From Saliniradius amylolyticus (GTDB taxonomy: Bacteria; Pseudomonadota; Gammaproteobacteria; Enterobacterales; Alteromonadaceae), in contig NZ_CP029347.1 of NCBI RefSeq assembly GCF_003143555.1, positions 3,100,001 through 3,164,000 of the forward strand: a stretch of DNA of 64,000 bases, given 5' to 3'. How positions within the stretch are numbered: the first letter of the stretch is position 1; every line of letters begins with the position of its first letter. The translations under genes and the position numbers were made by a program. This document shows positions 56,758 through 64,000 of this stretch, piece after piece. The notes below the pieces were generated by a model. The model was not told the DNA's origin. It worked only from the letters and a program-made list of their open reading frames with translations, and did not search any database.

Positions 56758-57021
56758 ATGATCGATCCTAAAAAACTGGAACAAATTGCCAAACAAGTCA
56801 CCGACGCTATTCCCCCTGGTGTCAAAACCATGGCCGAAGATATGGAAGGCCGGGTCAAACAGGTGCTACAAAGTCAGTTGGGTAAGCTGGATATGGTGAC
56901 CCGAGAAGAGTTTGAGGTACAAACTCAGGTGCTGCTGCGCACCCGGGAAAAACTGGCTCAATTGGAAACTCGGCTGGAAAAGCTGGAACAAAAACCGGAA
57001 CCCGACTCACCTTCCTCCTGA
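56758..57021 (+). CDS. ubiK: Ubiquinone synthesis accessory factor UbiK
   Basis: An 87-residue coiled-coil protein of the BMFP/YqiC family. UbiK helps assemble the soluble ubiquinone-synthesis complex with UbiJ in E. coli. The N-terminal amphipathic helix ([22 protein letters not shown]) and the C-terminal trimeric coiled coil ([30 protein letters not shown]) are clear. Two other ubiquinone-related genes (ubiD, fre) lie just upstream on the other strand. It has no obvious ribosome site and a 54-base gap from the DUF2750 gene. Confidence 0.9.
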   Translation: MIDPKKLEQIAKQVTDAIPPGVKTMAEDMEGRVKQVLQSQLGKLDMVTREEFEVQTQVLLRTREKLAQLETRLEKLEQKPEPDSPSS

Positions 57022-57027
57022 GACTTG

Positions 57028-57052
57028 CCTGATCTGCCTCAGGCAGATCAGG
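57028..57052. other. Perfect hairpin at the ubiK / GlxA-regulator junction
   Basis: An 11-bp perfect stem (CCTGATCTGCC/GGCAGATCAGG) with TCA loop spans the stop codon of the convergent regulator gene (57048-57050). There is no T-run on either side, so it is not a standard intrinsic terminator, but it may stabilise mRNA ends. Confidence 0.5.
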
Positions 57053-58067
57053 TTATGCTCTGTTCGTGAACAACCGTCCCATTTCCGCGTTGATCAAAAC
57101 GCTGTCGGTAGCGACTCGGGGATAATTGCGTCTGATTTTGAAACAGGCGCCGGAATGATGCGGCGTCTTTATACCCAACCCGCTCAACGACCCAGTCGAC
57201 CGGCATATCGGTTGCCGCCAATAGTTCCTTGGCATGCTCAATGCGTAACTGCTGTAAGTAAGCCATGGGCGTCTCCCCCGTCGCCGCTTTAAAGCGGCGA
57301 ATCAAGGTCCGTGACGTTACTGCAAACTCTTCGCTGAGGCGCTTAAGGCTCACCTCTTCGGCATAATGGTTCTGCATCCAATCCTGCACCTTTCTAACCA
57401 GACTGTCTTTATGGCTGACCACCAACCGGGGATCGATAAAGGTTTGCTGAGACAGCCTTTGGCGATCCAATAACAGGAGCTTTGACAATGACGCGGCAAA
57501 GCCGTGTCCCATCAACGTCTCCAGAATTACCATACACACATTGATGGAGGCAGTTGTGGCTCCGCCGGTAATGCGATTGTTACTGTTAAGTACCAGGGAC
57601 TCCATGGTGAGCTCCACCTTTGGGTAACGGTCACTAAAGACCTGTTTAAGCCACCAGGTGGTGGTCGCACGAAAGCCATCCAGCAACCCGGCCTCGGCCA
57701 GAATGAAACTGCCTACACAATGGCTGACGAGCAACGTGGAACCCTTAGCGCACTCTCGTAATACGGGCAGCAGGGCCTGTCCTTCCCGAAGGTAATCATC
57801 AAGTCTGACTGGTGTGTCCGCGTATGCAGGCACAACGACTAACGCAGAGGGACGGTCCAATGCCGTCAGAGGCAAGGTGGAAAAACTGATGCCATTGGAG
57901 CACCTGACCGGGGCGCCTGAAGCAGAATACACGGCGGTGCTGAAGGGTTCTGGCTGCTCTGGATGCTGGAACCGCCAATACGAGTTAGCCATATCGAAAA
58001 AATCGATCACGCTCATCACATCACTGGCGATCGCGTTGGGGGTTACAAGCAAAGCTATATGCAGCAT
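57048..58067 (-). CDS. GlxA-type AraC-family transcriptional regulator
   Basis: A 339-residue regulator. The N-terminal DJ-1/PfpI-like domain (about 1-190; SHCVGSFILAEAGLLDG with its conserved cysteine) is of the non-enzymatic GlxA kind, and the C-terminal AraC DNA-binding domain (about 228-325; LSEEFAVTSRTLIRRFKAATGETPMAYLQQLRIEHAKELL and VGYKDAASFRRLFQ) has two helix-turn-helices. Targets are unknown; the divergent 59-residue membrane gene (101-base gap) is a candidate. It converges with ubiK across a hairpin. Confidence 0.88.
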   Translation of the reverse strand: MLHIALLVTPNAIASDVMSVIDFFDMANSYWRFQHPEQPEPFSTAVYSASGAPVRCSNGISFSTLPLTALDRPSALVVVPAYADTPVRLDDYLREGQALLPVLRECAKGSTLLVSHCVGSFILAEAGLLDGFRATTTWWLKQVFSDRYPKVELTMESLVLNSNNRITGGATTASINVCMVILETLMGHGFAASLSKLLLLDRQRLSQQTFIDPRLVVSHKDSLVRKVQDWMQNHYAEEVSLKRLSEEFAVTSRTLIRRFKAATGETPMAYLQQLRIEHAKELLAATDMPVDWVVERVGYKDAASFRRLFQNQTQLSPSRYRQRFDQRGNGTVVHEQSIT

Positions 58068-58168
58068 CTTAATGTCACTTTACGCACTATTTTTATCATT
58101 ATTGCCACTAACGCGATCAATGACAAGCCTCTAAGCTTGCAGTCGGGTTTTTATTTAAGGAGAGAATC

Positions 58169-58348
58169 ATGCGTTGCATCCACAAAAATAGCCTGGTGAT
58201 CATGACTCTTATCGCCACCTTAGCCACCACCTTCTGGATTCAGTGGAGTGGTGAGTTCGATGCGTCGATCCATCTGATTGCGGTGCCGCTGCTGTTGATA
58301 TTGGCTCTGACGCTGGCTGGGCTGGCGCTAAATAGCAGTAATGAATAA
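58169..58348 (+). CDS. Small two-helix membrane protein (59 residues)
   Basis: An ATG at 58169 behind a strong AAGGAG ribosome site begins a 59-codon frame, short enough to be missed by usual length cut-offs. The product has two hydrophobic segments (about residues 8-23 and 34-54), joined by a short loop with a charged patch (WSGEFDAS), and it ends NSSNE. It is divergent from the GlxA-type regulator and 77 bases before the universal stress gene. No family is recognised. The strong translation signal and clean transmembrane pattern support it as real. Confidence 0.6.
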   Translation: MRCIHKNSLVIMTLIATLATTFWIQWSGEFDASIHLIAVPLLLILALTLAGLALNSSNE

Positions 58349-58425
58349 GCTGATCTGTCTCAATGCAAGACCGCTGGTCTCCGTCTATCTTTGTAGTGAC
58401 AATAAAGTTTTAGAAGGAGATTGGG

Positions 58426-58854
58426 ATGTACAACAATGTGTTAGTGGCAATCGATACTTCAGTAGAAGCTAAGCAGGTACTGGATGCGGTGTTCGCCAAT
58501 GAGTCCATCAAGGGTTCTAAACTGCATATATTTCACGCCACCGAGTTGCCCAGCCCCGGCATGGGTGACTATGCAGGTTACGATTTCGCCTTCGATATGG
58601 AGTCGGTACTGGATACTGCCAGAAAGAGTGTTAAGTCATTGATAGAACCCTATGGACTCGGGGAAGATGACTTTAGCATTCAAAGTGGTCATGCCTCGGA
58701 TTTGATTGTGGATACCGCGGAAGAACGAAATGCCGATCTCATCGTGTTAGGCAGTCATGGCCGTCACGGCATTCGGCTGCTGCTGGGTTCAACGGCTAAC
58801 AGCGTTCTGCATCATGCCAAATGTGATGTGTTAGCCGTTCGGATTAAAGACTAA
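58426..58854 (+). CDS. Universal stress protein (UspA family)
   Basis: A 142-residue soluble protein with the Usp fold. The opening MYNNVLVAIDTSVEAKQVL and the C-terminal nucleotide-binding motif GSHGRHGIRLLLGSTANSVLHHAKCDVLAVRI (G-x2-G-x9-G-S/T) indicate an ATP-binding type. It starts behind a strong AAGGAG site and lies 30 bases upstream of the antiporter gene, so they may be co-transcribed; coupling of a Usp protein and an ion exchanger is common but its role here is not known. Confidence 0.9.
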   Translation: MYNNVLVAIDTSVEAKQVLDAVFANESIKGSKLHIFHATELPSPGMGDYAGYDFAFDMESVLDTARKSVKSLIEPYGLGEDDFSIQSGHASDLIVDTAEERNADLIVLGSHGRHGIRLLLGSTANSVLHHAKCDVLAVRIKD

Positions 58855-58884
58855 CCCTCGAACCACAACTCACCTGACTCGATA

Positions 58885-60105
58885 ATGGTAAGTCCCCAAC
58901 CAGACCAGGCGCCAGATGCTTTCCTGATGGCGCTTGGTGGGATTTTATTGCTGGGCCTTGCCACGTCCTTCTTATCCAAATCCACACCACTCCCCAGAGT
59001 GACACTGTTACTGCTATTTGGCATTGCCATTGGCGATCAGGGGCTGGGGGTGATCCCCGAGGTCTTTACTGACCGGTTCAGCCTGATCTCCGATATGACA
59101 TTACTAATGGTGGGCTTTTTAATCGGCGGTAAGCTCACTCATGCATCTCTACACCGCTCAGCGAAGTCCATCCTCTGGGTGTCACTGTCTGGCGCTCTGG
59201 TGACGATGGTGGTTGTCACTTTAGGGTTAATCTGGGTCGGGCTTAGCCCTCCCATTGCGATTATTTTAGGTGCCATCGCCGCTGCTACCGCACCGGCTGC
59301 CATATTAGATGTGGTGCATGAATCGGGCGGAAACTCCAGATTCGGCCAGCTGTTACTCTCCGTGGTGGCCGTGGATGATGTATGGGCACTGCTGCTGTTT
59401 GGTCTGGCACTGGCAACGGTCAGCGGCCTCAACGGCAGCGGCATGGATGGCGGCATCGTGCTTCATTCCATTCAGGATATTGGCGGAGCCTTGTTACTGG
59501 GCGCGGCCGTTGGTCTGCCATCGGCTTACCTGACCGGCCGCCTGAAAGACGGTCAGCCTATGCTGACAGAGGCACTGGGAGTAGTGTTTCTGACCGGTGG
59601 TCTGGCCATGTGGCTGGAGGTGTCCTATCTGATCGCGGTAATGAGCGTCGGCGCCTTAATTGCCAATCTCGCCAAACACCATGACTACCCGTTTCATGCC
59701 ATTGAAGGTGTTGAGTCCTTGTTTATGGTGATCTTCTTTGTGGTAGCGGGCGCTTCATTAGAGCTGGACGCTTTAGCGAATCTCGGTTGGGTAGGCGTGG
59801 TATTTGTATTTTGCCGCATAGCTGGCAAATACCTGGGCGCCTTTGTAGGCGGGGTGTTTGGCCGTTTAACGCCTGCCTATCGTAACTGGCTGGGCCTGGC
59901 CATGTTACCTCAGGCCGGGGTGCCCATCGGTATGGCGCTGGTGGCGGGTAACCGGTTTCCCGAGTACCAGCAAACCCTGTTGACCTTAGTGGTTAGCACC
60001 ACCGTGCTGTTTGAGGTCCTGGGACCGGTATTCGCCCGGCTGGCTATCAGCCGGGCTTGTGAATCCGATCAGGCCGGTGCCGTTAAATCCGATAGGAAAA
60101 ACTGA
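58885..60105 (+). CDS. Cation:proton antiporter (CPA2-type)
   Basis: A 406-residue membrane protein with about 12 helices and the Na_H exchanger fold. Typical stretches are ITLLMVGFLIGGKLTH, ILGAIAAATAPAAILDVV and MLPQAGVPIGMALVAGN. The conserved helix around VVAVDDVWALLLFGL carries the aspartate pair of ion binding. There is no C-terminal TrkA/RCK domain. It starts 30 bases after the universal stress gene. Its last 37 bases overlap the convergent ilvA 3' end. Ion preference (Na+ or K+) cannot be told. Confidence 0.85.
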   Translation: MVSPQPDQAPDAFLMALGGILLLGLATSFLSKSTPLPRVTLLLLFGIAIGDQGLGVIPEVFTDRFSLISDMTLLMVGFLIGGKLTHASLHRSAKSILWVSLSGALVTMVVVTLGLIWVGLSPPIAIILGAIAAATAPAAILDVVHESGGNSRFGQLLLSVVAVDDVWALLLFGLALATVSGLNGSGMDGGIVLHSIQDIGGALLLGAAVGLPSAYLTGRLKDGQPMLTEALGVVFLTGGLAMWLEVSYLIAVMSVGALIANLAKHHDYPFHAIEGVESLFMVIFFVVAGASLELDALANLGWVGVVFVFCRIAGKYLGAFVGGVFGRLTPAYRNWLGLAMLPQAGVPIGMALVAGNRFPEYQQTLLTLVVSTTVLFEVLGPVFARLAISRACESDQAGAVKSDRKN

Positions 60106-61616
60106 TAGGCCGGATTATCTGTTTGCTCCTGATAATGGTAACCCAGCTGGCTCAGATGCCGATCAAAGTCCCGCCGCGAATCAGTCGGTATATCGAAGCC
60201 TGCCAGCACCAACCCTTCTGCGGCCCCATGATTGCGATAGTGGAATAAGGTAATGTTCCAGCGATCGCCTAAGGTATCGAGAAACTTTTTTAGTGCGCCC
60301 GGATGCTCCGGGAACTCGAAGGAAAAAATATGCTCGTTAGGCAAATCCACCGGCCGCCCCCCAACCATGTAACGCACATGGAGTTTGGCCATCTCATTGT
60401 CGGATAGATTGAAAATCCGATACCCTTCGTCATGCAGCGTCTGACGAATCTGCTCAAATTCCGCCTGCCCCTGCCGCAATTTGAGCCCCACAAAGATATG
60501 AGCCTCGTCCTCACGGGCATAGCGGTAATTAAATTCGGTAATGCCGCGCCCGCCCAATAACTCGCAGAAACGCTTAAAGGCGCCGGGCCGCTCTGGAATG
60601 GTGGCGGCGAAAACCGCCTCTTTCTGCTCACCCAGCTCGCAGCGCTCAGACACGTAGCGCAGGGTATGAAAGTTAATATTGGCACCACATAATATGCCAC
60701 CCACATGAGCCTGACTGAGATCATGGTTCTTGGCGTATTTCCGGATTGCTGCCACCGACATGGCTCCCGCAGGTTCGGCGATGACCCTGGTATCGTCGAA
60801 GATATCCTTGATAGCACCACAGATCTCGTCGCTACTAACCGTTACCACCTCGTCCACGTATTGCTGACACAAACGGAAGGTTTCGGTACCGATGGTCTTA
60901 ACCGCGACCCCATCGGCAAAAATCCCTACCGATGGCAGGGTCACTGGTTTGCCCGCCTCCAGGGCTGCCTTTAGGCAGGCCGACTCATCAGACTCCACGG
61001 CGATGATTTTCAGGTCTGGCTTTAGCTGCTTAAGATATACAGCAATACCCGCGGCTAAACCACCACCTCCGACCGCGATAAACAGGGTATCCAGTTTGGG
61101 GTTTTGCTCCAACAGTTCACGGCCAATGGTGCCCTGACCGGCGATCACATCAGGATCATCGAACGGTGGAATAAAAGTATAGCCATTCTCTTTTGCCAGA
61201 CGCTGTGCTTCGTCCTTGGCAGCATCGAAGCTGGTACCGTGCAATACCACCTCGGCGGCATCGCCGCCAAAGCGACGTACGGCTTCTACCTTGATATCCG
61301 GGGTAGTTTCCGGCATCACGATCACTGCCTTTATGCCTTTAATGCGAGCCGAATAGGCCAGTCCTTGGGCATGATTGCCCGCGGAAGCCGCAATCACCCC
61401 GGCTTGCTTCTGCGCCTCGGAAAGCTGGCTCATTCGGTTGTAGGCCCCGCGAAGCTTAAAGGACTTCACCGGCTGCTGGTCCTCACGCTTTAACCAGATA
61501 TCCGAGTTGAGTTCGCCAGACAACCGGTTCATGCGCACCAAATCGCTTTTCACCGCCACATCGTAAACCGGAGAGAGCAGGACTTTACGTAGATACTCCG
61601 CTTCGCTGACCGTCAT
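60069..61616 (-). CDS. ilvA: Threonine ammonia-lyase, biosynthetic
   Basis: A 515-residue PLP enzyme that makes 2-oxobutyrate from threonine for isoleucine synthesis. The PLP lysine is K54 in KSFKLRGAYN; AGNHAQGLAYSA, GGGGLAAGIA and the C-terminal pair of ACT-like regulatory domains (about 330-415 and 425-510) match the feedback-regulated form. The true start is the ATG at 61616, one base from the ilvD stop; the frame open to 61928 overlaps ilvD and is not used. Its last 37 bases overlap the convergent antiporter gene. Confidence 0.95.
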   Translation of the reverse strand: MTVSEAEYLRKVLLSPVYDVAVKSDLVRMNRLSGELNSDIWLKREDQQPVKSFKLRGAYNRMSQLSEAQKQAGVIAASAGNHAQGLAYSARIKGIKAVIVMPETTPDIKVEAVRRFGGDAAEVVLHGTSFDAAKDEAQRLAKENGYTFIPPFDDPDVIAGQGTIGRELLEQNPKLDTLFIAVGGGGLAAGIAVYLKQLKPDLKIIAVESDESACLKAALEAGKPVTLPSVGIFADGVAVKTIGTETFRLCQQYVDEVVTVSSDEICGAIKDIFDDTRVIAEPAGAMSVAAIRKYAKNHDLSQAHVGGILCGANINFHTLRYVSERCELGEQKEAVFAATIPERPGAFKRFCELLGGRGITEFNYRYAREDEAHIFVGLKLRQGQAEFEQIRQTLHDEGYRIFNLSDNEMAKLHVRYMVGGRPVDLPNEHIFSFEFPEHPGALKKFLDTLGDRWNITLFHYRNHGAAEGLVLAGFDIPTDSRRDFDRHLSQLGYHYQEQTDNPAYQFFLSDLTAPA

Positions 61617-61617
61617 C

Positions 61618-63465
61618 TCAGTACTCCAACTTGGACTTGTCACGCACCGCCCCTTTATCCGCACTGGTGGCCAGAAGGGCATAAGTCCGCAAGGCATAAG
61701 AAACCGCTCGCTCACGAGCTTCGGGCAGCCAGGCATTGGGTTTCTGGTCCATCGCCTCCCGGCGATGAGCAAGCTCGGCATCGCTGACCTTAAGCTCAAT
61801 GCGCCGATTGGGTATATCAATTTCGATGGTATCGCCTTCTTCCACCAGCGCGATGGTACCGCCACTGGCCGCCTCGGGAGACACATGGCCAATGGACAGC
61901 CCCGACGTACCGCCGGAAAAACGCCCATCGGTGATCAGGGCACAGGCCTTACCCAGGCCCTTGGACTTGAGATAAGACGTGGGATAGAGCATTTCCTGCA
62001 TACCAGGCCCCCCTTTCGGCCCCTCGTAACGAATGATCACCACCTCACCTGCTTGCACCTCGTCGTTCAGGATCCCCGCCACTGCGGCATCCTGACTTTC
62101 GAAGATCCGCGCAGGGCCACTGAACGTTAAGATGGACTCATCCACCCCGGCGGTTTTCACAATACAGCCATTCTCGGCCAGGTTGCCGAACAGCACCGCC
62201 AAACCGCCATCCTGACTGTAGGCATGTTCAACGGTTCGGATACAGCCGTTTTCGCGGTCATTGTCCACATCCGGATAGCGGCAATCCTGACTAAAGGCCT
62301 GAGTGGTACGGATGCCAGCAGGACCGGCTCGATAAAAGGTCTGGGCCTGTTCATTGGCACTGTCTACCACGTCCCATTTGGCCAGCACCTCGGCCATGGT
62401 GCCACCCAGCACATGGGGATTATCGCCATGCAACAAGCCACCTCGGTTCAGTTCCGCCAAAATGCCCATTACGCCGCCAGCGCGATGCACATCTTCCATA
62501 TGGTATTTCTGGGTGGCCGGTGCCACTTTGCACAGGTGAGGCACCTTACGGGACAGTTGATCGATGTCGGTCATGGTAAAATCGATCTCGCCTTCCTGCG
62601 CCGCGGCCAGCAAGTGCAAGATGGTATTGGTAGAGCCGCCCATGGCGATATCCAGGCTCATGGCATTCTCAAACGCTTTACGATTGGCTATGGAGCGGGG
62701 CAGGGCGGTTGCATCGTCGTCGCCGTAATAACGTTTACACAGTTCCACCACCTGCTTACCGGCATTTTTAAACAGAGCTTCGCGATCGGCGTGAGTGGCT
62801 AACATAGAGCCATTGCCGGGCAAAGACAGTCCCAAGGCCTCGGTTAAGCAGTTCATGGAGTTCGCAGTAAACATGCCTGAGCAGGAGCCACAGGTGGGGC
62901 AGGCGGAACGCTCGATCTCCTGAGAGTCTTCGTCGCTGACCTTATCGTCGGCGGCCGCTACCATCGCATCTACCAAATCCAGCGCGATGATCTGATCGGA
63001 CAGCTTGGTTTTACCCGCTTCCATTGGGCCCCCGGAAACAAACACCACCGGAATATTCAGGCGCATCGCCGCCATCAACATGCCGGGGGTGATCTTGTCG
63101 CAGTTGGAGATGCACACCAGCGCATCTGCACAGTGAGCATTAACCATGTATTCCACCGAGTCGGCGATCAGCTCCCGCGACGGCAAGCTATAAAGCATGC
63201 CGCCATGGCCCATGGCGATACCGTCGTCCACAGCGATGGTGTTAAACTCCTTGGCAACACCGCCAGCCTCTTCGATGCTGCGGGCGACAAGCTGGCCCAT
63301 GTCTTTAAGGTGCACATGGCCAGGCACAAACTGAGTGAAGGAATTCGCAACCGCGATAATGGGCTTACCAAAATCGCCGTCTTTCATGCCGGTGGCGCGC
63401 CAGAGCGCACGGGCACCAGCCATATTGCGGCCTTGAGTGGTAGTGGCGGAGCGTAATTTTGGCAT
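61618..63465 (-). CDS. ilvD: Dihydroxy-acid dehydratase
   Basis: A 615-residue iron-sulfur dehydratase making 2-oxo acids for isoleucine and valine. The start [26 protein letters not shown], cluster cysteines C122 (NCDKITPGM) and C195 ([18 protein letters not shown]), and [20 protein letters not shown] are conserved. Length matches E. coli IlvD (616). It precedes ilvA by one base. The enteric ilvGM and ilvE partners are not adjacent. The 237-base upstream gap (63466-63702) has AT-rich promoter-like sequence; no attenuator leader peptide was found. Confidence 0.97.
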   Translation of the reverse strand: MPKLRSATTTQGRNMAGARALWRATGMKDGDFGKPIIAVANSFTQFVPGHVHLKDMGQLVARSIEEAGGVAKEFNTIAVDDGIAMGHGGMLYSLPSRELIADSVEYMVNAHCADALVCISNCDKITPGMLMAAMRLNIPVVFVSGGPMEAGKTKLSDQIIALDLVDAMVAAADDKVSDEDSQEIERSACPTCGSCSGMFTANSMNCLTEALGLSLPGNGSMLATHADREALFKNAGKQVVELCKRYYGDDDATALPRSIANRKAFENAMSLDIAMGGSTNTILHLLAAAQEGEIDFTMTDIDQLSRKVPHLCKVAPATQKYHMEDVHRAGGVMGILAELNRGGLLHGDNPHVLGGTMAEVLAKWDVVDSANEQAQTFYRAGPAGIRTTQAFSQDCRYPDVDNDRENGCIRTVEHAYSQDGGLAVLFGNLAENGCIVKTAGVDESILTFSGPARIFESQDAAVAGILNDEVQAGEVVIIRYEGPKGGPGMQEMLYPTSYLKSKGLGKACALITDGRFSGGTSGLSIGHVSPEAASGGTIALVEEGDTIEIDIPNRRIELKVSDAELAHRREAMDQKPNAWLPEARERAVSYALRTYALLATSADKGAVRDKSKLEY

Positions 63466-63702
63466 TGACCTATTCCTCTTATCGGATCACAAAAAAGATT
63501 CAGACCAGCATAACCCGCTTGTCTGATAACTACCGGCTTAGTAAGAAGAATAGAAAAATTTTTGAAAAGAACCCCGAAGGGCGTACGTCACTAAGCGAAT
63601 TAATAGCATGATGAACAAAACCGGATCAAGGAAATTCGTTCAGCCCGGCGCTTATTTGTTATACCGTTTCAAACTATCTGAAGTTCGGATTAAGGCACAA
63701 CA

Positions 63703-64000
63703 ATGACGCAATGGCTACATTGGATCGATTTGATGGGCGTAGCAGTGTTTGCTGTCTCTGGCACTCTGATGGCATTTCGCAAACACATGGACGGTTTCGG
63801 CGTAATCGTACTGGCTTCAGTCACCGCTATTGGTGGCGGCACTTTGCGGGATATGATCCTCGACTTACCTGTATTCTGGGTGCACAGCACCGATTTTCTT
63901 TACACCATACTGGCGGCAGCGGTGATCACCATCATTTGGTTAAGAGTCACTCATAAGTTTCCCTATCAAACCCTGCTTATCGCCGATGCCATGGGATTGG
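63703..64000 (+). CDS. TRIC/UPF0126-family channel protein, N-terminal part
   Basis: The frame runs off the window end, so only about 99 codons are present. It begins MTQWLHWIDLMGVAVFAVSGTLMA and includes AIGGGTLRDMILD, the hallmark of the trimeric intracellular cation channel-like (UPF0126/YicG) family of membrane proteins, which have duplicated three-helix units. The complete protein should be about 200 residues. Prokaryotic members conduct K+ or glycine-related solutes according to family studies; the role here is open. It is divergent from ilvD. Confidence 0.85.
   Translation, partial: MTQWLHWIDLMGVAVFAVSGTLMAFRKHMDGFGVIVLASVTAIGGGTLRDMILDLPVFWVHSTDFLYTILAAAVITIIWLRVTHKFPYQTLLIADAMGL

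Noticed and set aside
61617-61928. 5' extension of ilvA over the ilvD 3' end
   Set aside because: The extension is out of frame with ilvD but reads as low-quality sequence; the ATG at 61616 gives the family length and the conserved start.
62224-62802. 192-codon frame antisense to ilvD
   Set aside because: Shadow of ilvD with no start signal or recognisable protein features.
1-64000. tRNA, rRNA, CRISPR array, insertion sequence or prophage
   Set aside because: None seen on reading either strand; repeats found are dispersed, hairpin-forming and not regularly spaced.

Overview
The window looks like a chromosomal segment of a marine-type gammaproteobacterium of the order Alteromonadales, probably Alteromonadaceae. 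The reasons are gene content (DUF3718, DUF2750, DUF1543 and TIGR02647-like small proteins, UbiK, CcoG, several TonB receptors and GGDEF proteins), gene order shared with enterics and alteromonads (yigB-xerC-DUF484-dapF-lysA-lptM, ubiD-fre, ilvD-ilvA, glmU-glmR-glmS), and a GC content that looks slightly above 50%. No rRNA, tRNA, insertion sequence, prophage or CRISPR array was seen. Most of the window is core housekeeping sequence. Calls rest on reading translated proteins and motifs by eye, with no database search.

Layout. 1-8.7 kb: the end of a peroxiredoxin, a DUF3718 protein, a YhiN-type flavoprotein, two cyclic-di-GMP enzymes (GAF-PAS-GGDEF, and 7TMR-DISM-PAS-GGDEF-EAL), a DUF1543 protein, a lone GAF protein and ribA. 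8.9-16.5 kb: a cytochrome c, recQ, a YigI-like thioesterase, rarD, an HdeD protein, uvrD with a LexA-type box, and a YkgJ-type cysteine-cluster protein. 16.6-24.2 kb: the yigB-xerC-DUF484-dapF-lysA-lptM operon, including a 55-codon lptM, divergent from the polyamine genes speB-speA. 24.4-31.4 kb: a serine hydrolase, a Cache-type diguanylate cyclase and the amino-sugar cluster glmU-glmR-glmS. 31.7-40.1 kb: a chemoreceptor, a CBS protein, and an RND efflux operon divergent from its TetR regulator with a clear palindromic operator. 40.2-48.7 kb: ccoG-srkA, a large TonB receptor carrying an EF-hand-like loop, and a cobalamin riboswitch ahead of btuB, then dsbA.

48.9-53.3 kb is the most unusual part: a visibly A/T-richer block with a duplicated-domain lipoprotein (+), facing a sigma factor / transmembrane Ser/Thr kinase pair (-). 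The sigma factor belongs to the group resembling TIGR02999/ECF43 and has Thr-Thr-Ser where ordinary ECF factors carry acidic residues in region 2.2. This suggests a kinase-activated sigma factor, with the lipoprotein as a candidate output or ligand sensor. This is the best candidate for a little-described system here.

53.4-64 kb: fre-ubiD, four small conserved genes ending in ubiK, a GlxA-type AraC regulator, a 59-residue membrane protein, a universal stress protein and a cation/proton antiporter, ilvD-ilvA, and the start of a TRIC/UPF0126 channel gene cut by the window end. A ~113-bp dispersed intergenic element occurs twice in opposite orientation (after speA and after glmU), with single-unit relatives elsewhere.
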